From positions 1-64,000 of the forward strand of contig NZ_JYJG01000049.1 in NCBI RefSeq assembly GCF_000955955.1: a stretch of DNA of 64,000 bases. The letters run 5' to 3'. The notes beneath the pieces were generated by a model. The model saw only the letters and a program-made list of their open reading frames with translations. It was not told the DNA's origin and ran no database searches. Every line of letters begins with the position of its first letter. Positions within the stretch are counted from its first letter, which is position 1. Positions 25,809 through 34,555 of this stretch are shown here, piece after piece. This DNA is from Lentzea aerocolonigenes. GTDB lineage: Bacteria > Actinomycetota > Actinomycetes > Mycobacteriales > Pseudonocardiaceae. Position numbers and translations under genes: made by a program.

Positions 25809-26658
25809 CGAGCCGCTGCCTCCGCTCCCGCCACGTCTTGCCCAACTCGCCGGTGTACTCCCGCATCACCAGGAAGGCCGCCACCTGGAACCCGACCGCG
25901 GCGGCCACCAGCGCGCACAGCAGCACCGCTGTTCCCGCCCCCGCCTTGAACGCGAAGTCGCCCACGGGCATCGCGAAGACGAAGACGATGACGAAGGAGA
26001 AGACTCCGCTGCGACGCGACGCCCAGTGGACGTCCTTCGCTCGCATCAGCACCAGCCCGAGTACGAAGGGCCCCAGCGTCACCAGCACCGCGCTGAACAG
26101 GAACGCCGCCAAGGGTGAGGGCACCGTCAGCGCCACCGCCGCCGCCGAGATCGTCAGTCCGCCCCCCGCCACCACGAGCACGGCACCGAGCGCCCTCATC
26201 CGGTCCGCGAGAGCGCCTTCACCGGAGTCCGCCACGATCGGTCCGTGCGCACCGACGACCGTCTTGTGCACGGCATGACTGAGCCACAGAACCAGCCCGA
26301 GCGCGATCAGAACCGGCGCGGTGAGCGACAGCGTGAGGCTGATGGAGAACTCCCCCGCCGCGTCCTCGACGTCCGACGCGGTCCAGCGGGACGGGAAGAA
26401 CGTGACCAGCGCGGCACCCTCCAGCACCACGAACACGTACCGCAGCCGGGCAGCCGAGCCCGCGTCGGTGATCCGCCACGCCACCAGCCCAGCTGCCACC
26501 GCGCACAGACATGCCAGAGCCGCGCTCACCGTCGCGGCCCGGAACATGTGCGGCGTCGCGACCTCCGTCGTCGTCGCCGACACGACCATCCACGCGACCA
26601 GCACGACTCCCGCCGCGGCCACCGCGAGGCCGCGTCCCCTCAGCTTCTCGCCCGTCAT
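25798..26658 (-). CDS. Multi-pass membrane protein, unknown family
   Basis: 286 residues from ATG 26658, with TAGGAC just upstream. About seven hydrophobic helices are visible (LAVAAAGVVLVAWMVV, ALACLCAVAAGLVAW, APVLIALGLVLWLSHA, LGAVLVVAGGGLTIS, AFLFSAVLVTLGPFVLGLVL, FSFVIVFVFAMPVG, AVLLCALVAAAVGFQ). No catalytic motif was recognised. It lies downstream of another membrane gene on the same strand, and the two may form one unit. Confidence 0.7.
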   Translation of the reverse strand: MTGEKLRGRGLAVAAAGVVLVAWMVVSATTTEVATPHMFRAATVSAALACLCAVAAGLVAWRITDAGSAARLRYVFVVLEGAALVTFFPSRWTASDVEDAAGEFSISLTLSLTAPVLIALGLVLWLSHAVHKTVVGAHGPIVADSGEGALADRMRALGAVLVVAGGGLTISAAAVALTVPSPLAAFLFSAVLVTLGPFVLGLVLMRAKDVHWASRRSGVFSFVIVFVFAMPVGDFAFKAGAGTAVLLCALVAAAVGFQVAAFLVMREYTGELGKTWRERRQRLASR

Positions 26659-26693
26659 ACGTCCTACACGCGAACCCAACCGGTGGCGTTGCC

Positions 26694-27185
26694 TCAGCTC
26701 AGCCGAAAAACCCCGCGAGCCGTGAAGAACGCGAGCCCGCCCAGCACCACGAGAATGACCAGCACCGCGAGGTACACCGCAGACCCCACGGTGAACGGCA
26801 CCTCGTCGCGCAGAGCCATCACCTCGAAGAACAACGGGAACAGCACGCAGAAGATCGTGCCGCCCCACCACACGCCGAGCAGCCGCCGAACCAGGCGAGC
26901 GTTGTTCACGTCGACGTACTCGCCCTGAGCGCACGAACGGGCCGTGGCCAGACTGAGCCCGGACAGGAACCCCCAGAACGCACCGATCCCGCCAGTCATC
27001 ACGCCGATCACGTTGATCGGGCTGTGCGAGGACGGCAGGTTCAGGCCGACCGCGACGAGCACGATGCCGAGCACCAGCGCCATCCCGATGATCGGCAGGC
27101 CCGTCAACGCCAGCCGCGTCCTGATCCGCTCGACGCGGGGAGCGGAGACCCACACCCACCGGGGTGTCGGTCCCTGGCCGACCAT
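26694..27185 (-). CDS. Small multi-pass membrane protein, unknown family
   Basis: 163 residues from ATG 27185 (starts upstream are possible). Four hydrophobic helices: LTGLPIIGMALVLGIVLVAVG, INVIGVMTGGIGAFWGFLSG, WWGGTIFCVLFPLFFEVMAL and AVYLAVLVILVVLGGLAFF. Not recognised. The 206 bases between it and glyS show no gene. Confidence 0.6.
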   Translation of the reverse strand: MVGQGPTPRWVWVSAPRVERIRTRLALTGLPIIGMALVLGIVLVAVGLNLPSSHSPINVIGVMTGGIGAFWGFLSGLSLATARSCAQGEYVDVNNARLVRRLLGVWWGGTIFCVLFPLFFEVMALRDEVPFTVGSAVYLAVLVILVVLGGLAFFTARGVFRLS

Positions 27186-27391
27186 GATCAATTGTCGCCC
27201 TCCAGCCCGATACGTCGCCGTCGGCGACGCCGGCATCGCTCATGTCACCGACGTCCGGCATGGCCACGGCGGTAACGCCACCGCGCGGAGAACCGGACCG
27301 CAGCCCCGTATTCGGCCACTCCGCAACCCCCTGCACGCTGTGACGAGTCAACTCCACAGCGCAACAGGGTTTGCAGCCGAACGGAGTAGCG

Positions 27392-28813
27392 CTAGCAGCC
27401 GATCAGGCGTGCGGCGAGGTACGACTCGAGCTGGTCCATCGCCACCCGCTCCTGCGACATCGTGTCCCGCTCCCGCACCGTCACGGCGAGGTCGGTCAGC
27501 GTGTCGAAGTCGACCGTCACGCAGAACGGCGTGCCGATCTCGTCCTGACGGCGGTAGCGGCGGCCGATCGCACCGGCGTCGTCGAAGTCGACGTTCCAGT
27601 TGCGGCGCAGGGCCGTCGCCAGGTCGCGGGCCTTCGGCGAGAGGTCCGCGTTGCGCGACAACGGCAGCACGGCGACCTTCACCGGCGCGAGACGGCGGTC
27701 GAGCTTCAGCACGACGCGCTTGTCCACTCCGCCCTTGGCGTTCGGCGCCTCGTCCTCGGTGAACGCCTCCAGCAGGAACGCCATCATCGGGCGGCCCACA
27801 CCGGCGGCCGGCTCGATCACGAACGGCTTGTAGCGGGAGTTCGTGGCCTGGTCGAAGTACGACAGGTCGACGCCGGACTGGTTCGAGTGCGTCGTGAGGT
27901 CGAAGTCGGTGCGGTTCGCGATGCCCTCGAGCTCACCCCACTCCTGGCCGCCGAACTGGAAGCGGTACTCGATGTCGACGGTGCGCTTCGAGTAGTGGGA
28001 GAGCTTCTCCTTCGGGTGCTCGTAGTGCCGGAGGTTCTCCTTCGACACACCGAGGTCCGTGTACCAGCGCGTGCGCTCGTCGATCCAGTACTGGTGCCAC
28101 TCTTCGTCCGTGCCCGGCTCGACGAAGAACTCCATCTCCATCTGCTCGAACTCGCGGGTGCGGAAGATGAAGTTGCCGGGCGTGATCTCGTTGCGGAACG
28201 ACTTGCCGATCTGGCCGATGCCGAACGGCGGCTTCTTGCGCGAGGTCGTCTGCACGTTCAGGAAGTTCGTGAAGATGCCCTGCGCGGTCTCGGGGCGCAG
28301 GTAGTGCAGGCCCTCCTCGGTCTCGACCGGACCGAGGTGCGTCTTCAAAAGGCCGTTGAACATCTTCGGCTCGGTGTACTGGCCGCGCACGCCGCAGTTG
28401 GGGCACGGCACGTCCGACACGTCGCCCTCGGCGATCTCCTTGCCGGTGCGCTCGGCGTACTCCTCGGACAGCGTGTCCGCGCGGAACCGCTTGTGGCACG
28501 ACTCGCACTCGATCAGCGGGTCGACGAACGCCTCGACGTGACCGGAGGCGACCCACACGTCACGGGGCAGGATCACCGACGAGTCCAGGCCCACGACGTC
28601 CTCGCGACCGCGGACCATGAAGTTCCACCACTGGCGCTTGATGTTGTCCTTGAGCTCGACACCCAGGGGTCCGTAGTCCCACGCCGAGCGGGTACCGCCG
28701 TAGATCTCCCCGCACGGGTAGACGAACCCCCTGCGCTTGCAGAGGCTGACAACGGTCTCGATGCGATCGGCGGCCAACGGGAACTCCATCGGGGGAATGA
28801 GATTCGGGGGCAT
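27392..28813 (-). CDS. glyS: Glycyl-tRNA synthetase (class II, alpha2 type)
   Basis: 473 residues. Class II motif 2 is [20 protein letters not shown], motif 3 is [17 protein letters not shown], and [16 protein letters not shown] is the GlyRS N-terminal signature. An insert with CESCHKRF and CPNCG suggests a zinc site. The C-terminal anticodon-binding domain follows. It charges tRNA-Gly. Adjacent to smtB-zur as in M. tuberculosis. Confidence 0.96.
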   Translation of the reverse strand: MPPNLIPPMEFPLAADRIETVVSLCKRRGFVYPCGEIYGGTRSAWDYGPLGVELKDNIKRQWWNFMVRGREDVVGLDSSVILPRDVWVASGHVEAFVDPLIECESCHKRFRADTLSEEYAERTGKEIAEGDVSDVPCPNCGVRGQYTEPKMFNGLLKTHLGPVETEEGLHYLRPETAQGIFTNFLNVQTTSRKKPPFGIGQIGKSFRNEITPGNFIFRTREFEQMEMEFFVEPGTDEEWHQYWIDERTRWYTDLGVSKENLRHYEHPKEKLSHYSKRTVDIEYRFQFGGQEWGELEGIANRTDFDLTTHSNQSGVDLSYFDQATNSRYKPFVIEPAAGVGRPMMAFLLEAFTEDEAPNAKGGVDKRVVLKLDRRLAPVKVAVLPLSRNADLSPKARDLATALRRNWNVDFDDAGAIGRRYRRQDEIGTPFCVTVDFDTLTDLAVTVRERDTMSQERVAMDQLESYLAARLIGC

Positions 28814-28870
28814 CAGCCTAGCCCGTCACGTTGCGCCCCGAACGGGCGACCGGAGCCTTACCCTGCAGGA

Positions 28871-29551
28871 ATGGCAGACCGGCTGCGTGAGCTGTGGGAC
28901 TTCGCCGACCTCGACGGCACCGAGGCGAGGTTCCGCGCGAGGCTGAACACCGCGGAGACCGACGACGAGCGCGCGGAGGTGCTGACCCAGCTCGCCCGCG
29001 TCGAGGGCCTGCGGGACAACTTCGCCGCAGGTCACGCTCTCGTGGACGAGGCGGAGGCGCTCGTCTCGCCCGAGTCGACGGGTCGGGTGCGCGCGTTGCT
29101 GGAGCGCGGCAGGCTGCACCGGTCCGGTGGCGATCCGGAGGCCGCGCAACCGCTGTTCGTGGCGGCGTTCGTGCTGGCGAAGAAGGGTGGCGACCTGTGG
29201 TTCGCCGCGGACGCCGCACACATGGTCGCCCTGGTCGACGACCCGGAGAAGTGGACCCAGGTCGGCCTGGACCTGATCTCCGAGCACCCGGAGCTGGAGC
29301 ACTGGCTCGGGCCGCTGCACAACAACCTCGGCTGGTACTACTTCGAGAACGAGCGCTACGACGACGCGTTGGCGGCGTTCGAGAAGACGCCCGCGCCCTA
29401 CGCGGCGTACGGCAGGGCCAAGACGCTCGCGCTGCTCGGCCGTTCCGCTGAGGCCGCCGACGCCGCACGGCAGGCGCTGGAGCTGCTGCCGGAGGGCTCG
29501 GACGAGGAGTTCCTCGCCGAGATGACCAAGATCGCCGGCCCAGATGACTAA
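28871..29551 (+). CDS. Tetratricopeptide-repeat protein
   Basis: 226 residues from ATG 28871, with GCAGGA upstream. TPR-like helices run throughout (AEVLTQLARVEGLRDNFAAG, LLERGRLHRSGGDPEAAQPLF, LHNNLGWYYFENERYDDALAAF, AAYGRAKTLALLGRSAEAA). It is probably a protein-binding scaffold; partner unknown. The stop overlaps the convergent ABM gene by 4 bases. Confidence 0.8.
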   Translation: MADRLRELWDFADLDGTEARFRARLNTAETDDERAEVLTQLARVEGLRDNFAAGHALVDEAEALVSPESTGRVRALLERGRLHRSGGDPEAAQPLFVAAFVLAKKGGDLWFAADAAHMVALVDDPEKWTQVGLDLISEHPELEHWLGPLHNNLGWYYFENERYDDALAAFEKTPAPYAAYGRAKTLALLGRSAEAADAARQALELLPEGSDEEFLAEMTKIAGPDD

Positions 29552-29922
29552 CGCGGCTTAGCCGGCCCTGCCGCCTCGCCGAGCCGCACCGTGAACGCGT
29601 CCTCGGCGAGCAGGCTGGTGTGCTCCTCGACCTCGCCGCCGGTGCTGGTCAACGTCGGCTCGTACATCGCGGGCTCGTCGGTCAGCGCCTCGGACAGCAG
29701 CGGGATCACGTGTTCGCGCACGGGGAACGGCGACATCGCGCGCCGGTACGCCACGACGGACTCGAACTCGACGGTCAGCACCCACCGGTCGTCCTCGTCG
29801 GTCGACCGCGCCAACGTGCCCTTGTCACACCCCGGCTGGGCAGTTAGAAGCTCTAACGCCCGCTTGACCCTCTCGGTGAACGTCTCTGGGTCGGATACGC
29901 GAAAACGGCACACCAACAGCAC
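29548..29922 (-). CDS. Antibiotic biosynthesis monooxygenase (ABM)-like domain protein
   Basis: 124 residues. An ABM/dimeric ferredoxin-like fold is suggested by LLVCRFRVSDPETFTERVKRALELL, QPGCDKGTLARS and WVLTVEFESVVAYRRAMSPF. A C-terminal extension of about 35 residues is rich in Glu and Thr. Many such proteins are small dimeric enzymes or binding proteins without a known reaction. Confidence 0.6.
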   Translation of the reverse strand: MLLVCRFRVSDPETFTERVKRALELLTAQPGCDKGTLARSTDEDDRWVLTVEFESVVAYRRAMSPFPVREHVIPLLSEALTDEPAMYEPTLTSTGGEVEEHTSLLAEDAFTVRLGEAAGPAKPR

Positions 29923-29939
29923 GATGCAAGGATGGCACG

Positions 29940-30218
29940 GTGACCAACAAGCGCCCTCTCCTGCCCGGCGACGGCCCGCTGGCGCGCGTGCGCCCGGTGG
30001 TGGCGTTCGTGCTCGTGCTGGGCCTCTTCATCGCCGGCGTCTGGCTGGCCGGCACGGTGGGCACGGTCCTGCTGGGCGTGCTGATCATCGGCGCCGGCGT
30101 GCTGCTGGCGGCCACCTGGAAGGTTCTTTCCCCAGCTCAACGCACATTGCGCGTGGTGGTCCTACTGGTGCTGGTTGTCATCACCGTAGAATTGGTTGTG
30201 AAAATCCCTACCAGGTGA
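29940..30218 (+). CDS. Small membrane protein, DUF6703-like
   Basis: 92 residues from GTG. Three hydrophobic helices: VVAFVLVLGLFIAGVWLAG, LLGVLIIGAGVLLAATW and VVVLLVLVVITVELVV. It precedes smtB by 11 bases and may share its transcript. TGAAAATC near its 3' end resembles one half of a Zur box, but the other half is missing. Confidence 0.65.
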   Translation: MTNKRPLLPGDGPLARVRPVVAFVLVLGLFIAGVWLAGTVGTVLLGVLIIGAGVLLAATWKVLSPAQRTLRVVVLLVLVVITVELVVKIPTR

Positions 30219-30229
30219 GGTGTGCCGCC

Positions 30230-30580
30230 ATGACCGTCCAGCTGCACGGTGAGCACTCCCCCGAACGCGCGGCCCCCGCACCCGCGCCGCCGAGAGCCGC
30301 CCACACCCTCGCCGAGGCGGGCGACCTGCTGCGCGCACTCGCCGCCCCGGTCCGCATCGCGATCGTGCTGCAACTGCGCGAGCACGACCGTTGCGTGCAC
30401 GAACTGGTCGAGGCTCTGGGCGTGGCCCAGCCGCTGATCAGCCAGCACCTGCGCGTGCTCAAGTCCGCGGGCGTGGTGCACGGCGAACGACACGGCCGCG
30501 AGGTCGTGTACCGACTGGTGGACGAACACCTGGCGCACATCGTGGTGGACGCTGTGACGCACGTCGAGGAGAAGTTGTGA
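30230..30580 (+). CDS. smtB: ArsR/SmtB-family zinc-sensing repressor
   Basis: 116 residues from ATG 30230. The winged helix lies at about 30-95 (LLRALAAPVRIAIVLQL, VAQPLISQHLRVLKSAGVV). The C-terminal helix carries D-E-H-x10-H-V-E-E, which fits the alpha5 zinc motif DxHx10HxxE of SmtB/CzrA. It is coupled to zur by a GTGA overlap, as in the M. tuberculosis smtB-zur operon, where SmtB represses at low zinc. Confidence 0.92.
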   Translation: MTVQLHGEHSPERAAPAPAPPRAAHTLAEAGDLLRALAAPVRIAIVLQLREHDRCVHELVEALGVAQPLISQHLRVLKSAGVVHGERHGREVVYRLVDEHLAHIVVDAVTHVEEKL

Positions 30581-30978
30581 CCGGACTGAGGTCCACCAAG
30601 CAGCGCACGGCCGTCTCGAACCTGCTCGACCAGCTCGACGACTTCCGCAGCGCCCAGGAACTGCACGAGGAACTGCGCCGCCGCGGCGAGGGCATCGGCC
30701 TGACAACGGTCTACCGCACCCTTCAATCCCTCGCGGACGCCGGCCAGGTCGACGTCCTGCGCACCGACTCGGGCGAGGCCATCTACCGCCGTTGCTCGGC
30801 CCACCACCACCATCACCTCGTGTGCCGCCACTGCGGCCGCACGGTCGAGGTGGAGGGCCCGGCCGTGGAGAAGTGGGCGGACCGGGTGGCCGCGGAGAAC
30901 GGCTTCTCCGAGGTCTCGCACACGGTCGAGATCTTCGGCACGTGCGCGGAGTGCACGGCGAAGCTGAAGCAGGCCTGA
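30577..30978 (+). CDS. zur: Fur-family zinc uptake regulator
   Basis: 133 residues from GTG 30577, overlapping the smtB stop. The Fur helix-turn-helix is FRSAQELHEELRRRGEGIGLTTVYRTLQSL. Metal sites include the HHHHHLVCRHCG cluster and the CAEC pair, the structural zinc. It represses zinc uptake genes when zinc is sufficient. The convergent genes beyond it include a permease pair of the type found in Zur regulons. Confidence 0.93.
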   Translation: MTGLRSTKQRTAVSNLLDQLDDFRSAQELHEELRRRGEGIGLTTVYRTLQSLADAGQVDVLRTDSGEAIYRRCSAHHHHHLVCRHCGRTVEVEGPAVEKWADRVAAENGFSEVSHTVEIFGTCAECTAKLKQA

Positions 30979-30989
30979 CCCACCGATAT

Positions 30990-31109
30990 CCGATATATCA
31001 GCGTCGGCCGAAGCCGCCTGCCTGCGCCTTAGCAATGAGTCTTTGGACTTCGTCCGCAAAAGAACCATTGCAAAGGCGCGGCAGGCAAGCGCCGCAGCTG
31101 ATATATCGG
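30990..31109. repeat. Long imperfect hairpin (MITE-like) with GATATATC ends
   Basis: Ends CCGATATATCAGC (30990-31002) and GCTGATATATCGG (31097-31109) are perfect 13-base inverted repeats. Inside, the arms stay complementary with small gaps: GCCTGCCTGCGCCTT.AGCAATG pairs with CATTGC.AAAGGCGCGGCAGGC, down to a GGAC-TTC-GTCC tip near 31050. It fills the gap between zur and the convergent TIGR03943 gene, so it could also end both transcripts. No target-site duplication was seen. Confidence 0.7.
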
Positions 31110-31122
31110 TGACGGTTTCGGG

Positions 31123-31827
31123 CTACGACTCGTACGGCTCGACCGGCTGGGCCACCGACGTGGTGGACTCCACCGTGAAGCTCGGCACCCACGAGTTCTT
31201 CTCGTTCGCCGACTTCGGCACGACCTTGCCGGTCACCTCGACCCACTGCTCGTCGGGCAGCGACGGCACGTCACCGGTCAGCCGCACCTTCAACGGCCGC
31301 GCGTCCGCCGCACAGCAGGAGATCGCGAGCCGCGCCACGAAGGTGCCGCCGTCCGCGCGCGTCAGGAACCCGGTCAGCTTCACCCGGCGCCCGTCCAGCG
31401 TGCCGGACTCGTCCCACGCCGTGCGCGTCACGAACTCCGTCATGGACAACGGGATGACCTCGCCGGACGGCAGGTCGCCGAGCAGGTTGCGGGACCGCTG
31501 CGTCTGGTTCGTGTCGGCGGCCGAGCTCACGACGTCGCCGCCGAGAGCCGGTGGCGAGATCAGGAACACCGCCAGCACCGGCAACAGCATCAGCCACGTC
31601 GAACGTGACGAGTGCGAGTGGCCGTGATCGTCTTCAGCAGCTGCCTTGCCGCGGCGGACGTCCTGGACGATCGCGAACACCGCCAGCCCGACCATGATCA
31701 CGCCGGCTGCGATCAGCAGCGGCAGCAGGCCCTTCTGGACATACCTGAGGTACAGCCCGGAGAAGCTGATCTTCAGCAGCGCTCCGCCGAGCAGGATCAG
31801 CAGGATGTTCTGGGTTTCCCGCCTCAC
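31123..31827 (-). CDS. TIGR03943-family protein (DUF1980), permease partner
   Basis: 234 residues from GTG 31827, overlapping the permease stop (GTGA). Two N-terminal helices (ILLILLGGALLKISF, LLPLLIAAGVIMVGLAVFAI), a His-rich DDHGHSHSS segment, another helix, then a soluble domain with VKLTGFLTR and AISCCAADARP. The family accompanies DUF318 permeases; a zinc or metal link is inferred from smtB-zur nearby and from the His and Cys clusters. Confidence 0.82.
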   Translation of the reverse strand: MRRETQNILLILLGGALLKISFSGLYLRYVQKGLLPLLIAAGVIMVGLAVFAIVQDVRRGKAAAEDDHGHSHSSRSTWLMLLPVLAVFLISPPALGGDVVSSAADTNQTQRSRNLLGDLPSGEVIPLSMTEFVTRTAWDESGTLDGRRVKLTGFLTRADGGTFVARLAISCCAADARPLKVRLTGDVPSLPDEQWVEVTGKVVPKSANEKNSWVPSFTVESTTSVAQPVEPYES

Positions 31828-32834
31828 AGCAGCACCACCCCTGTCACGACGGCGCACAAGATCGCCACCACGAAGGTGGCCGGCGCGAAGCGGAAGGCGA
31901 AGGACTTGCCAAAAGCACCCGCCTGCAACGCGATCAGCTTCACGTCGACAGCCGGTCCGACCACGAGGAACACCAGGCGCGGCAACAAGGGCAGAGCCGA
32001 GAACGCGACGGCGACGAACGCGTCGGCCTCCGAGCACAGCGCCAGGATCACGGCGAGGAACGCCATGACGATCACGCCCAGCACGACCTGGCCGCCCAGC
32101 GTCTGCATCCACGCGACCGGCACGAAGGTCTTGAACGTCGCCGCGAACAGCCCGCCCAGCACCAGGAACCCGCCGGCGTCCACGAGGTCGTGACGCGCGC
32201 TCTCGGCGAACACGGCCCAGCGAGAAGTACCGTCGTGATCCCCGAGGCGAGCCAGCGCACGCTCGGCGATCCACTCCATCTTCCCGAAGCGGACCCACAA
32301 CCAGCCCATGACCATCGCGGTCAGCAATGACCCGACGAACCGCGCGACGACCATCATCGGGGTGTCGTTGAACGCCACCGCCGTCGCGACGAGCACGATC
32401 GGGTTCACCGCGGGAGCGGCCAGGAGGAACGTCAACGCCACGGCGGGCGCGACCCCCTGCTGCATCAACCGCCGCGCGACCGGCACCGAGGCGCATTCAC
32501 ACCCCGGCAGCGCCACGCCCGCGACACCGGCCACGGGCACGGCCAACGCCGTTTTCGAAGGCAGCAACCGGCGCAACGCCGAGGCCGGCACGAACGCCGC
32601 GATCGCACCGGAGATCAGCACGCCCAGCACCAGGAACGGCATGGCCTGCACGCAGATCGCCACGAACACGGTCGACGCGGTGCGCAGCTTCGGCACGTCC
32701 AGCAGGTCGACGAGCCGGGACTGGAGGAGCAGTGCGAGAACGAGGATCCCGCACAGCACCTCCAGCGACGTGATCTTCAGCCGAGGCGGGCCGGAGCGCC
32801 GCTTCGACGAGCGGATCTCGCCGGTGATCGTCAT
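31824..32834 (-). CDS. DUF318 (UPF0718/ArsP-like) permease
   Basis: 336 residues, 8-10 membrane helices. The family signature GVALPGCECASVPVARRLMQQG lies near residue 108, with a repeat-like second half (ILALCSEADAFVAVAF). It starts in ATGA overlap with the upstream acidic protein gene. Members move metal or organo-metal species; substrate unproven. Convergent with the zinc sensors. Confidence 0.85.
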   Translation of the reverse strand: MTITGEIRSSKRRSGPPRLKITSLEVLCGILVLALLLQSRLVDLLDVPKLRTASTVFVAICVQAMPFLVLGVLISGAIAAFVPASALRRLLPSKTALAVPVAGVAGVALPGCECASVPVARRLMQQGVAPAVALTFLLAAPAVNPIVLVATAVAFNDTPMMVVARFVGSLLTAMVMGWLWVRFGKMEWIAERALARLGDHDGTSRWAVFAESARHDLVDAGGFLVLGGLFAATFKTFVPVAWMQTLGGQVVLGVIVMAFLAVILALCSEADAFVAVAFSALPLLPRLVFLVVGPAVDVKLIALQAGAFGKSFAFRFAPATFVVAILCAVVTGVVLL

Positions 32835-33271
32835 TCCGCGTCAGCATCCAGGTCGAGCAGACGGCGGTACGTGCGCGCCATGCCCTCGCGGATCTCCTCC
32901 GGCGACGGCGGCTCGGCGAACTCGGCCTCTTCTTCCTCGAGGTCGTCGTCGTCGAAGTCGACGGGCGTGCCGTTGACCGTCTCCTCGGCCTCTTCTTCGT
33001 CTTCGAGGGCCGCCTCACGCAGCTCATCGATGGTCGCGGAGACGTCCTCGGCACTCAAAGCGGGCAGCATCGGCTTCACGATGGCGAGCACGCCACCCTC
33101 GGCGTCGTCCAGCGCCACCGCCTCGGCCAGCGCCACGGCGTGGTCGCGCTCGTACGGGCCGCAGATGAACGAGTCCCAGTCGTCGCCGCCCGACGGCTCG
33201 AACGTGACGGTCCACGGGAACTCGTTGACGTCCGAGTCCTCTTCCGGCTCGTAAATGATCACGCCACCCAT
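32831..33271 (-). CDS. Acidic hypothetical protein
   Basis: 146 residues from ATG 33271, with AAAGGA upstream. A folded N-terminal part (IYEPEEDSDVNEFPWTVTF, DDWDSFICGPYERDHAVALAE) is followed by a strongly acidic stretch (DFDDDDLEEEEAEFAEPP) and a short C-terminal helix. Not recognised. It lies between the Rv2360c-like gene and the permease in one gene string. Confidence 0.65.
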   Translation of the reverse strand: MGGVIIYEPEEDSDVNEFPWTVTFEPSGGDDWDSFICGPYERDHAVALAEAVALDDAEGGVLAIVKPMLPALSAEDVSATIDELREAALEDEEEAEETVNGTPVDFDDDDLEEEEAEFAEPPSPEEIREGMARTYRRLLDLDADAE

Positions 33272-33285
33272 CGAAGGGTCCTTTC

Positions 33286-33684
33286 TCAAGAAAAGCGGGA
33301 GAGGAGCTCGCCGCGCACCTGCGACGCGGTCGACACAACCAGCATGAGCAGCGTGCTCAGCGGTTCCGGTTTGAGGCCGTCCGCCGGGAACGCGTACCTC
33401 AGCATCACGTCGGTGCCACGTTCGGAGGGAATCACCCCGAGCGTGCCGAACAGGCCCTGACCAGCGCGTTCGGCGACCCACACCGCCGCGTCGCCAGGCA
33501 GGTCCCACGCCACGACGACCGTCAACGACAGTACGGTCAGGCCCTCGGCCAGTTCCATGCCCTGCACGGCGCACGGCACGTCGCCGTGGCGGAAGCTCAA
33601 CGCGCCGTCGTCGTCCACGGAGACGTCGTGGAACAGCTCCAGCGCCTTGCGCGCGGCCTCGAGAGCCTCACCGCTCGCGTTCAC
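33286..33684 (-). CDS. YbjN/chaperone-like fold protein (Rv2360c-like position)
   Basis: 132 residues from GTG 33684, overlapping the uppS stop (GTGA), with GGAGG upstream. An alpha/beta pattern ([55 protein letters not shown]) resembles YbjN or type III chaperone-like folds. It occupies the place of Rv2360c between zur and uppS. Function unknown. Confidence 0.7.
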   Translation of the reverse strand: MNASGEALEAARKALELFHDVSVDDDGALSFRHGDVPCAVQGMELAEGLTVLSLTVVVAWDLPGDAAVWVAERAGQGLFGTLGVIPSERGTDVMLRYAFPADGLKPEPLSTLLMLVVSTASQVRGELLSRFS

Positions 33685-34511
33685 GACACCTCCGAATCGG
33701 GCTTGTCGATCGCACCACCGAAGCGGCGGTCGCGCTCGGCGAACTTCTCGACGGCCCGCCACAGGTCGGTGCGGTCGAAGTCGGGCCAAAGGATGTCCTG
33801 GAACACCAGCTCGGCGTACGCGGACTGCCACAGCATGAAGTTCGACGTGCGCTGCTCGCCCGACGGCCGGATGAACAGGTCCACGTCCGGCATCTCTGGC
33901 TGGTAGAGGTAGCGCGCGATGGTCTTCTCGTCGACCTTGTCCGGGTTGATCTGCCCGGCGGCGGCGAGCCGGGCGATCTCGCGGGCGGCGTCACCGATCT
34001 CCGCGCGGCCGCCGTAGTTGATGCACATGGCGAGGTTGAGCTGGTCGTTGTCGCGGGTGCGTTCCTCCGCGACCTCCAGCTCCTTGATCACGCTGCGCCA
34101 CAGCTTCGGGCGTCGACCGGCCCAGCGGACACGCACACCCAGCTCGTCGAGCTCGTCGGTGCGGTGGTGGATGACGTCGCGCGAGAAGCCCATCAGGAAC
34201 CGGACCTCTTCTGGGCTGCGGCGCCAGTTCTCCGTGGAGAAGGCGTACAGCGACAGCCACTTCACGCCCATCTCGATGGCGCCCTTGGCGACCTCGACGA
34301 CGACCTGCTCGCCGCGCTTGTGGCCCTCGACCCGCGACAGCCCGCGCTGGTTGGCCCAGCGGCCGTTGCCGTCCATGACGATCGCGATGTGCTTCGGCAC
34401 GAACTCGGCGGGGATCCGCGGGGGCACAGCGCCGGACGGGTGCGGCTCCGGCGGGCGCGGGACGCGCTTCTCGCGCTCAGAGCGGCGGCGACGCAGCATC
34501 GAACCAGACAT
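33681..34511 (-). CDS. uppS: Isoprenyl transferase (polyprenyl diphosphate synthase)
   Basis: 276 residues from ATG 34511. The catalytic motif is [17 protein letters not shown] (Asp near 43), with [15 protein letters not shown] and [19 protein letters not shown] binding isopentenyl diphosphate. It makes the polyprenyl carrier for wall precursors on the inner membrane face. It normally follows recO directly in actinobacteria; here a NACHT gene lies between them. Confidence 0.95.
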   Translation of the reverse strand: MSGSMLRRRRSEREKRVPRPPEPHPSGAVPPRIPAEFVPKHIAIVMDGNGRWANQRGLSRVEGHKRGEQVVVEVAKGAIEMGVKWLSLYAFSTENWRRSPEEVRFLMGFSRDVIHHRTDELDELGVRVRWAGRRPKLWRSVIKELEVAEERTRDNDQLNLAMCINYGGRAEIGDAAREIARLAAAGQINPDKVDEKTIARYLYQPEMPDVDLFIRPSGEQRTSNFMLWQSAYAELVFQDILWPDFDRTDLWRAVEKFAERDRRFGGAIDKPDSEVS

Positions 34512-34555
34512 CCTCTCGGGGCGAAAACCGTTGTCGGTAGGCGCCACACTAGCCG

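Noticed and set aside
30199-30206. TGAAAATC as a Zur box upstream of smtB-zur
   Set aside because: Only half of the palindrome is present and it lies inside the coding end of the small membrane protein gene.
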